A stretch of DNA of 64,000 nt from Isochrysis galbana (lineage: Eukaryota; Haptophyta; Isochrysidales; Isochrysidaceae), in assembly GCA_018136815.1 (NCBI GenBank), contig CM030933.1, positions 5,348,282-5,412,281 on the forward strand. The letters are read 5' to 3'. The stretch's first letter is position 1, and each line of letters begins with the position of its first letter. Of the stretch, positions 53,020-63,930 are shown piece by piece. Under the pieces are notes generated by a model. The model was not told the origin of the DNA and searched no databases. It was given only the letters and a program-made list of their open reading frames with translations. Both the position numbers and the translations under genes were made by a program.

Positions 53020-53300
53020 ACTCTCTCTCTCTCTCTCTCTCTCTCCCTCCCTCTCTCTCTCTTCTCTCTGCTCTCTTCTCTACCCACTGCTCTCTCTCTC
53101 TCTCTCTCCCTCTCTCTCTCTTCTCTCTGCTCTCTTCTCTACCCACTGCTCTCTCTCTCTCTCTCTCCCTCTCTCTCTCTTCTCTCTGCTCTCTTCTCTA
53201 CCCACTGCTCTCTCTCTCTCTCTCTCCCTCTCTCTCTCTTCTCTCTGCTCTCTTCTCTACTCACTGCTCTCTCTCTCTCTCCCTCCCTCCCTCTCTCGTT
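53020..53300 (+). repeat. 59-bp minisatellite of CT-rich units
   Basis: Four units ending TCTCTAC(C/T)CACTG, the TAC starting at 53081, 53140, 53199 and 53258, an exact 59-bp period. The last unit has a C-to-T change. It lies about 110 bp upstream of the lumen-protein start, on what would be its promoter side. Confidence 0.95.
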
Positions 53301-53668
53301 TGCGTCTCGGCGCGACGCGCGGCGAAGATCGATCGACCCGACACCCAATCGATGATACGGATCTACTACTACATACCGAGATTATAAAGCTATATTGGGC
53401 CGAGGGGTCGGTTCCCCCACGCAGTATCTGAGTGTAGAGTGTAGAGGCGTAGAGGCCACTCCGGTACATGGATGTTTAACTTTAGTCCCCTGTCAGCATG
53501 CATCCAGATTCTTGCGACACTGAGATCTTGAATTCGTACTCCTAGTGTAAAGATACCTGTGTGTGTGCGGGGAGGGGGTGAGTAGATGGCCGGCCGGACT
53601 TGACCGGGCCGACCAACTAGCATCTAGGCTTAGGCTGGGGGGGGTAGATTGTAGATTGGCCGAATTGA
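53301..53668. other. Intergenic, no feature seen
   Basis: No gene or paired repeat recognised. Confidence 0.4.
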
Positions 53669-53960
53669 AAACTATCGCTATAGTCTATAGTTTGAGCGAT
53701 GGAGCGCGCGCCGACCGCTCCGCACCTCCCAGCTCACAGCCCCAGCCCCCCGCCGCCACGACGCCGGAGCCGAACGAAGCCGAAGCGCTCGCAGGCCTCC
53801 GCACCATCCGACAACGACGTCGACATGGCTCCTCCGCTCGCCTCCCCAGCAGCAACAGACCACAGACCACAGAAGCAGGGAACAGGCATAGCCCTGTGCT
53901 CCTATTCCCTGCAGAGCAACGGACAACGGAGCCAACAGTCAGTAGCTATGTAATGGACCC
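53669..53960 (+). mobile_element. Element start with hairpin and MERAP frame
   Basis: AACTAT...ATAGTT stem (53670-53692, 11-base loop) followed by GAGCGATGGAGCGCGCGCC and an 84-codon frame MERAPTAPHLPAHSPSP, similar to the minus-strand frame at 16343 (shared ASPAATDH/EAGN(R)QSP-like blocks). It ends in A/T-rich sequence near 54015. Confidence 0.6.
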
Positions 53961-54766
53961 CAAGCTTCAAGCTTGAAATCTAAAAACTCGAACGCGAAAA
54001 GCGATTTTTTATTTTTATATACGAATGTTGAAGACTACGGCCATTGACGTTCAACGACCCATGGGCCACGGGCAGATTCACACATACAGCATACAGACTC
54101 ACAGGGCACCTAAGACGCTCGACCCAGTGGATTGGGGCCTTGATAAGCATTTCCTACCAGCTACCAGCTTGCCGTAGAGATCTACCCGCGAGCGCGAGCG
54201 ACGGAATCACGCACGCTGTGGCCTACTGAAGTCGGGCCCCCGAGGCCTGAGGCCCTCTCGATCGCTGCGCCAACGCGACCTGCTGTGGGGGGACATGGGC
54301 CGCGCGCCCGCGCTCAAGTATCCGGTATCTACCGTAAGCTTACGTATTGACGGGCCAACAAGGGGTTTCTTATTCACTCTGTGATTCATTTTATGTTTGA
54401 ATCGTATGCTATTGTACATAGGCAACACCGCTCTCGCTACATAGTATTCGCGCAAGTCGACCTCACGTTCCTAAGCGCCCGGAGAACCCAACTTCAACCC
54501 GCTACTTCCGCTTCCATCGACTGGACAATCGATGGAACGGGAGGTCTGCCGCGCGCGCCGCGAGCCCGTTTACTCGATTTCGCTCACCAGTCCGGGCAGA
54601 CGTCCGCACCAACCACGTCGCCGACCTCCACGGCCCATGCCATTTTTCAACGTAACCAATAGTAGTGGACGTGCACGGGTGCTGACGGTATTCAACATAA
54701 GCGTGAGGAAAAGGAGGCTTGGCTACAACAACGAGCCCGCCTGTGCACGACGACTGCCGCAACATC
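53961..54766. other. Intergenic
   Basis: GTAAGCTTACGTATTGACGGGCCAAC at 54332-54357 in part resembles the right end of the 45115-45582 repeat. No gene recognised. Confidence 0.4.
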
Positions 54767-56758
54767 TCAGTCTGGCCCGCTGCGCACGCTGTATTCGTGG
54801 ATTTGCTTTTCCGCAGGCCAGCTGACCGTGTACTGGAAGTTGAGCTCGCGCTTCTCACCCGGTGCCAACATGATTTGCCAGACAATGTTGTTAGTCACTG
54901 AGTTTTGCAGGATACGCTCGCCGCCGGACGCCACGGCGCCGCTGACCGCTGTGTCCGCATCGATGCCTGTGTTGGCCTCCGTGATCTCCGCCTTGGAGGG
55001 GGCAACGAGCTCAACCTTGATCTTGTCCTCAGTAGGCTTGGGCAACACTTCGACAACGGTCAGGTAGACCGGTGTCTGCTTAGTATTGTTGATTTTCGTG
55101 CGGAAGCTGTGTGTTACTGCCTGCGTCTTGGAAGACCAGCCCTGTGCTGAGCGGTGTGCCTTGGCCAACGTCGCATGGTCAAGCTTGATTGAGGGGTCGG
55201 CGCCCAGAAAGGTGGTGAACTCCTCCGAGGGCATCACATCGCCGATGCGCGTCGTGGTGACAAAGGAGCCGTCGAGGAAGCAAGCAACCTTGGACGATGC
55301 CAGAAGCGGGAAGGCCGAGGTGTTTGTCGCACGAACTTGCGTGTAGAAGGCCTGTATGGCAGGAAGGGCATTAGACTGGTGTGAGATCGCAGCTGAGGCG
55401 GTCGGGGTGCTCCGATGAGAGTAGGACGGTGCGCGCTTAGAGATCCATCGGGTGAGCTCGCAAGGGGCAAGGCAAAGGCGGGGGCGCGCCTGCTCTAGCG
55501 AGGGTGTGGCGAAGAAGACGAGCTTGGGCGAAAAGTCGAGTAGTGCCACGGTGACGCGGTGCGGCTTGTTGTCCGCCTCGATAGTGCACAGTCGCTCGAC
55601 GGCAAAGGTGGCGGCGCCACCCGCTGATTCGGCCACCGACGTGGTCGCCGCCGAAAAAAGCTCGTCGCTGACCTCCTCTGCATCGTCCAACAACCGGCCT
55701 TCAAGCATCATGTTGGAGAAGGCCATCGGTGCCGGAGCTCCAGGCGGCGCTGGTGATGCGGCACAAACACGCCTCGCCGCGCCGGAGCCCACAGCTGCGG
55801 GCATGGCCCTGGCGTTCAGCATCCTACCTCGCGGCAGCGGCTCGGGCAACCATCCGAGCAGCCGGCGAGGCGGCACGGGCGGCATGCCCCCCTTGGAGGG
55901 TCGCGCTGTCGACAGGCGTAAGCGGCACTGCGTCCAGTCTTCGCCCGAGGCGTTCGAGACGAGGCCCGAATAGGTGAGCGACATGCTCGGCCCGTCCTTA
56001 CCGGCCGTCTCGACACGTAGATCGTACGATGGCGACCATGAAGCACCGGTTACCATGTAAGTCAGCGTCAGGGAGAGCGGCCGGGAGGCCGTTTTGGGAT
56101 CATCGCCTCTCGGTACCTGCACAAGAATCTCTACGTCGCGCGATGTCTTGGTGCGCGGTCGGTGCGGCGCAGCCAGCCTGCGGAGAGCCGCCTCAACCGC
56201 CTCGACGCGTGCGCGGATGCCAGCGATTTCGCCTTCGATGCGAAGCCGCGCGGCCGAGTGCTCGGCAGCGGCCTGCGCCTGGAAAGAGAGAAGCTCACGT
56301 ACACCCGAGAGCTTCTCGCCCACAGGCGGCGGCCCATCCTTAGAGGGAGATAGCATCCCCGTGACGTACGTGTCGATCAGCGCCTTGCTTGCTCCCTCCC
56401 TCTCGAGCTCATCCTGCAGCACATCGAGCGCCGCCTGCAGCTGCTTGAGTTCTGCACGCTTGGCATCGGCGGCGGAGGCGGGCTCGGCTTCTTCGTCTAC
56501 GGGTGTGGAGTGCACCTCGAAGGAGACCTCGAGCAATGTGCACGCGCACGAGCCTGCAGAGGCCTTGACTCGGACAGACTCCTCGTCGATTTTGGTGGAG
56601 AGCCCTTTGACAGAGAGGAGGTGGGCTCCAGGAGGGAGGCCAGAGAGAGAGAGGGCGCGGCTGACCTCGGCGCGGTCGGAGAAGACGGTGACCGCGCTCA
56701 CGCTCGTACTCTCGAGCGGTAAAGAGTGCCTGAGCGGAGCGGACTCGTCGTCGGACAT
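54767..56758 (-). CDS. DUF4139 (MuiA-like) family protein
   Basis: From the ATG at 56758 (MSDDESAPLRHSLPLESTSV). The N-terminal region ESTSVSAVTVFSDRAEVSRAL is typical of the DUF4140 domain, followed by a coiled-coil stretch (~100-210) and the DUF4139 domain: YMVTGASWSPSYDLRVE, LTYSGLVSNASGEDW, VRATNTSAFPLLAS, VACFLDGSFV, FLGADPSIKLDH and NTKQTPVYLTVVEVLPK. It is a single open frame of 663 codons, but residues encoded by 55352-55489 interrupt the family alignment and look like a 138-nt GC-AG intron; without them the product is 617 residues. Function in eukaryotes is unclear. Confidence 0.85.
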   Translation of the reverse strand: MSDDESAPLRHSLPLESTSVSAVTVFSDRAEVSRALSLSGLPPGAHLLSVKGLSTKIDEESVRVKASAGSCACTLLEVSFEVHSTPVDEEAEPASAADAKRAELKQLQAALDVLQDELEREGASKALIDTYVTGMLSPSKDGPPPVGEKLSGVRELLSFQAQAAAEHSAARLRIEGEIAGIRARVEAVEAALRRLAAPHRPRTKTSRDVEILVQVPRGDDPKTASRPLSLTLTYMVTGASWSPSYDLRVETAGKDGPSMSLTYSGLVSNASGEDWTQCRLRLSTARPSKGGMPPVPPRRLLGWLPEPLPRGRMLNARAMPAAVGSGAARRVCAASPAPPGAPAPMAFSNMMLEGRLLDDAEEVSDELFSAATTSVAESAGGAATFAVERLCTIEADNKPHRVTVALLDFSPKLVFFATPSLEQARPRLCLAPCELTRWISKRAPSYSHRSTPTASAAISHQSNALPAIQAFYTQVRATNTSAFPLLASSKVACFLDGSFVTTTRIGDVMPSEEFTTFLGADPSIKLDHATLAKAHRSAQGWSSKTQAVTHSFRTKINNTKQTPVYLTVVEVLPKPTEDKIKVELVAPSKAEITEANTGIDADTAVSGAVASGGERILQNSVTNNIVWQIMLAPGEKRELNFQYTVSWPAEKQIHEYSVRSGPD

Positions 56759-57215
56759 GGATGGGGAAAGGGCGGGGGGGGGGGGGGAAGAGAGAGGGGG
56801 GGGCGGGGGGAGGGGCGAGAAAAGGGAGAAGTGTGTGGGGGGAGAGACATGAGAAAAGGGGAGGGGGCAGAGAGAGAGAGAGAGAGAGAGAGGGATAGAG
56901 GGGGAGGGGGGAGAGAGAGAGAGAGAGAGAGTTAGAGAGGGGGAGGGGGAGAGAGAGAGAGAGAAAGAGAGATCTGCTCGTTCCTTCATTCGCTCTCTGG
57001 CTCCAGGGACGCTACCAACATATCTTTCCTCTCCTCCTGTCTTCTTTTTCTTCCCTTCTTTGGTCTTCTAGCTTCCCGTTCTCCTTGCCTGCGCCGTCTC
57101 ATCTCCCTCTCTTCCTTCCAGATGTCCCACAACCTTTCCCTCCCATTCCGTCCGCTCTCCGCTTCCGCTCTCTCAAGAACTCGACGTAGATTACTACGAA
57201 AACGATCGCCGTACG
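56759..57215. promoter_or_regulatory. 5' region of the DUF4139 gene
   Basis: G-runs at 56776-56787 and 56799-56815, (GA)n at 56871-56890, 56911-56930 and 56951-56970. Presumed leader and promoter. Confidence 0.5.
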
Positions 57216-57555
57216 TATGGTATCTGTGAGGGAGCAGCATGCCCTCTCTTCATTCCAAGACCGAGATGGCTTCCTCACACCACGCGTGGCGCTCGGCCTC
57301 CTTACGGGCGAAATTCTCTTCTCTCTGCCTATCTCTTACTTACTGGCTCGCTCCCCCCCCCCCCCTCTCTCCCCCTTTCCCTCCCCTTCCTCTCAAATCT
57401 CTCATCTATCTACTCATCACGTCCTCTCTCTCCCCACCTCCTCCTCTCGCCCTTTCCCCCCCGCGCGCGACCTCGCTCTCTCCTCTCCTGGACGCCCGCC
57501 CTATGAAGAAGTACTGTAAATAGGCGTGAAACGCGTGTTCACCGTAGATTCGAGA
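57216..57555. other. CT-rich stretch before a gap
   Basis: Short frames without recognisable content. Confidence 0.35.
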
Positions 57556-57655
57556 NNNNNNNNNNNNNNNNNNNNNNNNNNNNNNNNNNNNNNNNNNNNN
57601 NNNNNNNNNNNNNNNNNNNNNNNNNNNNNNNNNNNNNNNNNNNNNNNNNNNNNNN
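57556..57655. other. Assembly gap (100 N)
   Basis: Exactly 100 N. Confidence 0.99.
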
Positions 57656-57806
57656 GTGACATTGTTCATGCCATTGCGCCCTGCCCACCCGACCTGCGCT
57701 CCTATGCGGAGCGTTTGAGCGGCATTCCATCAGACGCGGTCGATGAGTGGGTGGCAGAACGATTGGAGTCACAGTTTGCACACTCTCTCGGCGGATTCAA
57801 GTTCTG
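57656..57806 (+). CDS. C-terminal fragment of an unidentified gene
   Basis: A 49-residue tail (LRSYAERLSGIPSDAVDEW, ending SLGGFKF) with balanced composition, which looks coding, but the upstream part is in the gap. Family not recognised. Confidence 0.35.
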
Positions 57807-57869
57807 ATACCGTGAGAGAATGAGAGGATACGATCAGGGTATGTACTACTACAGACTGCGAGCTCGGGC

Positions 57870-58205
57870 TAAGACAGCGTGGTCATCATCGGGGATGTAT
57901 ATATTGCGGCTAGGTGTTCCCACGTGTTTTCGGGTGTCGGTAGTCGTTGCGTCCACTTCTCGGGTCCCGTTAGGCGTCTACGCTTTCCGTCCGTTTTTTG
58001 CAATGCTCGTGTAAGATGCTCTAGTCCCATTTTGTCTAGCGGGGTATCTCCGTCCAGCGTATATCCGTCTGCCAGGGGGTATTCCAATCTCTTGTTAGAT
58101 TTGTAGCCATCCCCCCATTGTGCCGGCGGGGAGGGATCTAGCTGCGCGGGGGCATTGTCGAGTCTTTCGCCAATTATGGGCGTACCTAGGTACGAAAGCT
58201 CCGCT
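57870..58205 (-). pseudogene. LINE fragment related to the 702-residue ORF
   Basis: Minus-strand frame reads GDGYKSNKRLEYPLADGYTL, DKMGLEHLTRALQKTDGKRR and ENTWEHLAAIYTSPMMT, very close to residues ~410-500 of the ORF at 26813. Truncated at both sides. Confidence 0.8.
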
Positions 58206-58511
58206 TCATCCTAGCGCAGCCACGCCGCAATCGCCGCCGCCGCCGCCCGCGCGCATCGCGCCGTAGTCGGCCGTGTGAGGCGCCGACAACTACGCTAACG
58301 TCACCCAGCCGAATGGGCTGGAGTGCCCAACTTTCGAACGCGACCGGGCTCGCTTGGTGCGAAGAGGCTCGTGCTGGACGGCCAAGCAGTCTCTTAAGAG
58401 TCTGCGCTGCCCCGGCTTCAACGAGTCCGCGAACGCGATGCACTTGGCGACCGCCTCGGTAGATGGCACAGTAAGTCCTGCGGTGGCAGCGCAGCGCGCG
58501 AAGAGGGCTGT
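58206..58511. other. Non-coding, no feature seen
   Basis: GCC-rich; no gene recognised. Confidence 0.35.
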
Positions 58512-59705
58512 ATGGCAATGCTCGCCACGATTCCTGTCGTGGATAAAGGGAGCCGCACCACACCGCACGCTCTACCCTTAGAGCGTGCCTGCTTTCCCGC
58601 GCCCCGCCTCCGTCCCCTCTTCGCAGCGCGCCCTATCTTTAGAGCGTGTCTTCCCCACACCCCTCTCCTCCCCTCCCTTCCCGCCCCGAGTTCCCGCGCA
58701 TACGACGCACAGCTGAAATCCCTCCCCTCCATTCTCCCACGTCTTCGCGGCGTTTCCCTTGTTTCCTTGGCCAGAGAGGGTCGGAGGGTCTCCCGCGCTC
58801 GCCGATTCCCTTCCGTTCCTCCAGCGCTTCCCCCCTCCCGTTCCATTAGTTTCCCCTTTGTTTCCATAGATTTCCCGAGTTGTTCTTCCGTCGCCCCGTG
58901 TTCTTTTCCCCTTTTTTGTTTCTCTGCTTCCGCGACATCGCTAGGACGCCCCGCTCGTGCTCCGTTCTGTCTCCCCACCCGTCCCCGCTCGTCATGCCCG
59001 GTCATGGTTCGCCCGTGCCGTCTCGTGTGCTCCCGTCCCGTCTCGCCTCCGGTCGCTCGTCCCGTCCCTCTCGTCCCGCGACTCATACATCCCATGTTAC
59101 AGACTCACAACCACAACCTCATACAGACTCACCACAGCCACTACACAGCTCGCCACGATTCCCGAGCGCGCGGGTGGGTAGTCTGCGGGGTTGGGAGGAA
59201 GCGTACCAATAGTTTGGATGGGGTTCTGCGCGTAGGAGCGCGTAGGCAAGCCGGTGTCATCCTCCTCAGGTTGGGGTTGGAAGTGGTGTGGGGTGGGGCT
59301 GGCGGCCATGCTGCGTGGGCAGGTGAAGCAGAAATCGGCCGAGTGAGGTGGCATGAAACGCCGGTGAGACAGCCGTCTGGTGTCCCCGGACCATTTAGTC
59401 CGAACACCAGCGACAAGGGGAGGCTGACCGCCGCCGTGCTCTCGCTGGAGCGCGGCGAAGGTCGGCCTGTCAGGCGGGTCGGTCGCCATCGCTCTGCCTC
59501 GGATTCGGAATCGAGCGGGGAGAGAGACGAGGGGAAATCTTCCCCCGGTCCGACGATAAAAAAATGTGGGCCTCCGGATCAACAAGAATTTTTTAACCCA
59601 GCCTCCCCCACCTCTAGCACGGGTGAAGCCTTCCCCTTCCCCAAGTTTTCCGTTGTCAAGAGGATGGTGGATGGGCCCAGAGCGCGCTCTCTTAGCCGTC
59701 TTTAG
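58512..59705 (+). CDS. Hypothetical open frame, 397 codons
   Basis: Arg/Ser/Pro-rich from the start; the last ~90 residues (SASDSESSGERDEGKSS, FPFPKFSVVKRMVDGPRA) are more protein-like and might be an ORF1-type N-terminus of another retroelement. An antisense frame overlaps (59097-59756). Weakly supported. Confidence 0.25.
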   Translation: MAMLATIPVVDKGSRTTPHALPLERACFPAPRLRPLFAARPIFRACLPHTPLLPSLPAPSSRAYDAQLKSLPSILPRLRGVSLVSLAREGRRVSRARRFPSVPPALPPSRSISFPFVSIDFPSCSSVAPCSFPLFCFSASATSLGRPARAPFCLPTRPRSSCPVMVRPCRLVCSRPVSPPVARPVPLVPRLIHPMLQTHNHNLIQTHHSHYTARHDSRARGWVVCGVGRKRTNSLDGVLRVGARRQAGVILLRLGLEVVWGGAGGHAAWAGEAEIGRVRWHETPVRQPSGVPGPFSPNTSDKGRLTAAVLSLERGEGRPVRRVGRHRSASDSESSGERDEGKSSPGPTIKKCGPPDQQEFFNPASPTSSTGEAFPFPKFSVVKRMVDGPRARSLSRL

Positions 59706-60687
59706 GCCCTTTGGCTGGCGCACCTTGCGAAAGCGGGCGAGGCATGAAATATGCACTTTGGTTTGGCTCTGTGATTTGTGCTCTCAGCGCTCTCGCTGCC
59801 GAGTGCATAGAGATAGAGTATCAGCATATATGAATATGAAGCATGACGCATCACATCCTTCATCATAAGTGGATGTGAGCTAGAGAGACGCAAGACGCAA
59901 GCGCTCAAAGTCGCATCACACATGCTTGCGCACGCGACTTGCATGGGGGCCGTTGCGAACAAGAGGCCCGCAAGGGCTGCAGGCGAACATCGATCGCCGC
60001 CAACCCACATTGCATTATCATCGCGCACCGAGGAACAAGCAACATTCGCCGATTGGCAGCATAGTATGTGCGCATATAAGCATCACATGATTGTCTGGGA
60101 AGCCACTACCATCTGCGCATATCCTAATTAGATTGTACATAAGCGGTCCACAAGCCACCTCCAGGGCATGATGCGGCTGCCACAAATCTAACTTTTGGTA
60201 GCAGGTCGATAGGCCGGCATTGGCGCAGAAGTGCAGGCAATCGCAGTGTCCCCTTGGAATGCGTTGGTCGAAAGCGAACAACAGAAGTATGTATACCGTA
60301 AATTGAGGAAGATAGGTCGCCAAAACGTGGGTGTTTTGCGAACAATTGGTGTGGTCAAAATTGTTGCTAGTGCATTATCGAATTGCGGCGACAACGCGGG
60401 ATCGCTTCGCCTCCGTCTCACGTCATGGATATGCTGGCCGGGAGAGAAGATGGCCATGTGTAGGTCGTATGCTTCAAGAACACGAAAACAAGTGGCGGCC
60501 AGCCGCACGAGCGAGGGGGAGGTAGGCGCAAGATCACGTCGGAGTGTAGCTTTGCGCATTTGAAGCGGACATCTGGACTTGAAGACCGGCTTCGAGTCTC
60601 AGCGGGACGGCGGTGATTCCATGTGCAGTGCGCAAGAAAGCAGGGAAGCACCCACGTGCTGTGGTTTATATGGCGAGATTTGTCGCT
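59706..60687. other. Intergenic, 3' side of cyclin H
   Basis: No gene recognised. Open frames on both strands at 60188-60563 lack recognisable content. Confidence 0.4.
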
Positions 60688-62302
60688 TTACATTAATGTC
60701 GCGTCCGAGCCGGTTTCTGATTTGACAGGCGCTTGCTGTCGGCTAGCGTCACGCTGTCGTGGCCGTTTGCGAATGGCGAAGTCGCCCCCATCATTGCCAT
60801 CACCACCGGTATCGGGCGCGATGGCTTCCTCAGCTGCCCTCTGGGCCTCTTCAGCCCTCGCATATTTGCGGGCAGCAGCCTCTTTGCTCGCAGCCTCAGC
60901 GCGAGAGCGCGCTGTGGCAGAATCGACACGACCAACGACTTTGCTCAGAGCTGACCGTCGGGATTCAATCTCTTTGCACCTGGCCATTGCGGAAGCATCC
61001 AACGCACCGCCCTCTTCATCCACTGTTTTGCCGACTTCGGAAAGAAGCTGAGAGGGGACGAGGGGGCTTGCTCAGCATGTAGCAGGCTTTCCTGCTTTGG
61101 CCAAGCATCAACAGGGCCCATCACATCGCACGTCATGCTGCCTACTTGTGCCTACGTGAGCTATATTGGGACACTGGTTCGAGGAAGATGGTCGTTCCCC
61201 GGCACAAACCTGCAGCAACTGTGCGGTCCGATCGTCTGAACTCGTGTCACTACCACCAGGATGAGGCAACCGTTCGCTGAACCACCTCCCCAGGTCGATC
61301 CCTGCCGCCGCCGCGCCTCGTAAGACACCAGCGAGCGCGAGCTGCTGTGGTGAGTAAAGCAGCTGAGCATCCGAGCAAAGGGCATGGCACAAGAAGTCAC
61401 GCGCCCTGGCCTCAGTGAGCGAGACCGCCTCGTGGCTGAAGGCGGGCTCACGCCTAACGTCTGCGTGTGCATTCTGCCCTGGCGACCACTCGCGCAACGA
61501 GGCGGTGATCCCCCGAAGCGAGCGATACGGCGATCGCACAACCAGCTCATAGCCTAGCGTGGCGAGTATCTTTTCTTCGTTTGACAAGATGAGTCGTTCA
61601 GCAGCCTCGCGCTCCGAAGAGAAGCGCGAGTACCGAGTCAGGTCGTTAAGGTCTATGCGCTCCTCCTCTACCTACAAGGAGGAATAGGTGTAAATTCTTG
61701 GGTGGAAGCGGTCGACGGACATCGCCAATTCGCCATAGGAATATTGAGCGTAAGGCCGTGCTAAACATGCGAGTTCTCTACTCGGCCGCGCGCGCACCTT
61801 GGCCGCAAGGTAGACAGCCGCGAGGAGTACTTCTCTTGGGTCATCCTCGACGATGGAGCGGCGTAGGAAGAAGCGACGCAAGTATGCATGGGCGGTTGTC
61901 TGCATGAGCATGGAAACGTGCGAGTAGGAGGTGAATAGAGATAGAGCACAGTCTCCGCCATGGTATGACTCGAGCCCGCAAGTGTTTGCTCTCATATCAT
62001 ATTCGTGTGATGTTGGACCATGGGTAGAGCGTGAATGTGCGCACCATCACGCGCGGGGTGAAGCGCTCGGGTGTGCGCGCAGTTTCCTCCCGGCACATGT
62101 CCTGCAGCTTGTAGTGCCAGCACCGTTGGAGGAGCACCTCATCCTCCACGCTCAGCATCTCCGGCCACTCGTGCTGATCGTTACTCGGGCCGGCCCTGGA
62201 GAGCTTGTCGAGCACGCGTGAGCGCACCTTCTCTCGCATTCGGCGCACATCCTCGCGTGAGAAGGTCCAGTGGCGTGCCTGCGAGCTCTGTGCATAGTCC
62301 AT
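60688..62302 (-). CDS. CCNH: Cyclin H (CDK-activating kinase / TFIIH subunit)
   Basis: Four exons, minus strand: 62045-62302, 61798-61899, 61210-61671, 60688-61047, all phase 0 with GT-AG introns, 393 residues. With CDK7 and MAT1 it forms the kinase that activates cell-cycle CDKs and phosphorylates the RNA polymerase II tail. Visible: the N-terminal SSQARHWTF (6-14) typical of cyclin H, first cyclin fold (TTAHAYLRRFFLRRSIVEDDPRE, VLLAAVYLAAKVEE), YELVVRSPYRSLRG, and second fold (LLYSPQQLALAGVLRGAA). Its lysine/arginine-rich end (FAIRKRPRQRD) may be a nuclear signal. Length is somewhat above the human 323. Confidence 0.93.
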
Positions 62303-63194
62303 CTGGATGTCAACAATCACGCTTGACCGCGCTATTTCTCTCCTTCTCTCCCTCTCTCCCTCACCCCGCACCCCCGCTACCCCCCTGCCTCTCCCTCTGA
62401 CTGCGTCTCCTTCCCTCTCCTTCAGTCTCCCTCCGTCTCCTTCCCTCTCCTTCTCCCTCTCCTTCCTCTCCCTCTCACTGCGGCCGGTGAAAGGGGTGAG
62501 CGGGAGAGGCGAGGGCTTGGCCGCAACAAGGAGCAATCCGCTTTGCTGCCTTGCCCTCTCCGACGCTCTCGCTCCCTCCCTCTCCCTCTCCTTCTCCTGC
62601 TCTCTCTTCCCCTCCGCCCCCCCCCCCTCTCCCCCCTTCCCGCTGCGAGCTTCGCGCGCTCGGCAGTCCGACGGCGTGGCGCCACTGCTACACCGCGGCT
62701 CCCCACACAGAGAGAGGAAAGAGGGGGCTGTTTAATGTGAAGAACCGCCCCGTGAGCCGATCGTGGCGTTCGCATCGCCAGCCGCTCGGCCGCCCGCAGA
62801 GGAGCCCTCGCGTCGTGTGCTGGCTTCTCGAGGGCTCTGGAGACGGCGGGAGGGATGGGGAGGGGAAGGAAGAGAGAGAGAGAGAGAGAGAGTATGTATG
62901 TGTGTGAGGAGAAGAAGAGTCGATCTCAGCACAGGAAAAGGAGTGGCGAGAGAACCCGTAAGAGGGAGAGGACCAAGGCGGCCCGGCCGTCCCCCCGCCC
63001 CCCCCTCTCCTCCCCCCCGCCCCTCTCTCTCCGCCCTCCTCCCCCTTCTCCTCCCCCCCCCCCCGCCCCCCCCCCCGCCCCCCCCTGCGGTTTCGCCGCG
63101 GGAGGGGAAGGCGGAGCGAGCCAAAGCTGCACGCAGGCTGCAGGCCGCTCGCGCTCTCACGCGGTCAAACCCGTGCCCCATGCCCTGCACCCCG
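62303..63194. promoter_or_regulatory. 5' region of cyclin H and low-complexity DNA
   Basis: CT-rich 62338-62480, C-runs at 62620 and 62994-63090, (GA)n at 62873-62892. The open frames are low-complexity. Presumed promoter near 62303-62500. Confidence 0.45.
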
Positions 63195-63285
63195 TACTGG
63201 TCACTCACTAGGGGGGTGCGGAGGGCACCATCTGTAATGGGCAAACGAAGGCCTAAATAAGCTCCCTATAGGTTCTAGTATGGGT
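63195..63285 (+). repeat. Dispersed repeat E, copy 2
   Basis: CACTCACTAGGGGGGTGCGG, GTAATGGGC, GGCCTAAATAA and CTATAGGTTCT match 7540-7640. Confidence 0.7.
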
Positions 63286-63354
63286 GAGTGGCGAAAGCTG
63301 TCTCGTTACTTGTCTCTTAGATAGGGGTCTACCCTTGCACGATCTGCTCACCGG

Positions 63355-63430
63355 CTGAAACGGAAACGGCTCAACCGCCGTAACCGACTCAACCGCCGTA
63401 ACCGACTCAACCGCCAATCACGTAACCGAC
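63355..63430 (+). repeat. 18-bp tandem (CTCAACCGCCGTAACCGA)
   Basis: Three consecutive units at about 63370-63420, the last degenerate. Confidence 0.8.
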
Positions 63431-63474
63431 ACGAAAAAAAAATCAACAAGAACAAATGCTTTGCACACCACCTA

Positions 63475-63560
63475 GCAACTAACTTTATAGTTTGTGGCCA
63501 TGGAGCGCGCCGCCGCTCCCCACCTCTCCTTCGCCCCGCGCCGAGGGTGCCCCCCCAGCC
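63475..63560 (+). mobile_element. Element start: imperfect hairpin plus ATGGAGCGCGC
   Basis: AACT-TTAT-AGTT core (63481-63492) with imperfect outer pairs, then GTGGCCATGGAGCGCGCCGCC as at 2376 (minus) and 26813. Confidence 0.5.
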
Positions 63561-63779
63561 CCAGCCCCCAGCTAGAGCTAGGTCAGAGTTTCGCGCCGGA
63601 CCCCCCAAAGTTTCGCGTGAAAGTTTCGCAAAAGTTGCTCACCGGCTAGCCAAGTTTCACAAAAGTTTCGCGTAGTTTCTTCGGATTACGGATTACGGGT
63701 TATTGTTATTGGTTGTTGACAAGTTGTTATGTGGAGCTGCTTGTTATTATTGCGCACGCACACCATCGGACATGGTAGT

Positions 63780-63930
63780 AATAGTAGGTAGTAGCACAGT
63801 AGACAGTAGTAGTAGCAGCAGCAGCAGTAGCAGCAGCAGCAACAACAACAGCGTAGCAGCAACAGCAGCGTAGCAGCAACAGCAGCAGCAGTCAGCAGTA
63901 GCATCAACAAGAGCAGCAGCAGTATTATTG
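63780..63930 (+). repeat. CAG/TAG trinucleotide-rich tract
   Basis: Imperfect AGC/AGT triplets over ~140 bp. The poly-Leu/Cys frames are artefacts. Confidence 0.85.

Noticed and set aside
53028-53290. CRISPR-like regular spacing
   Set aside because: The 59-bp periodicity is a tandem minisatellite with no unique spacers, in a eukaryotic genome.
57217-57523. First exon of the gene ending at 57806
   Set aside because: CT-rich frame with no homology, and the intervening gap prevents any join.
63686-63910. Leu/Cys-rich 'membrane protein' frame
   Set aside because: Translation of a CAG/TAG trinucleotide tract.
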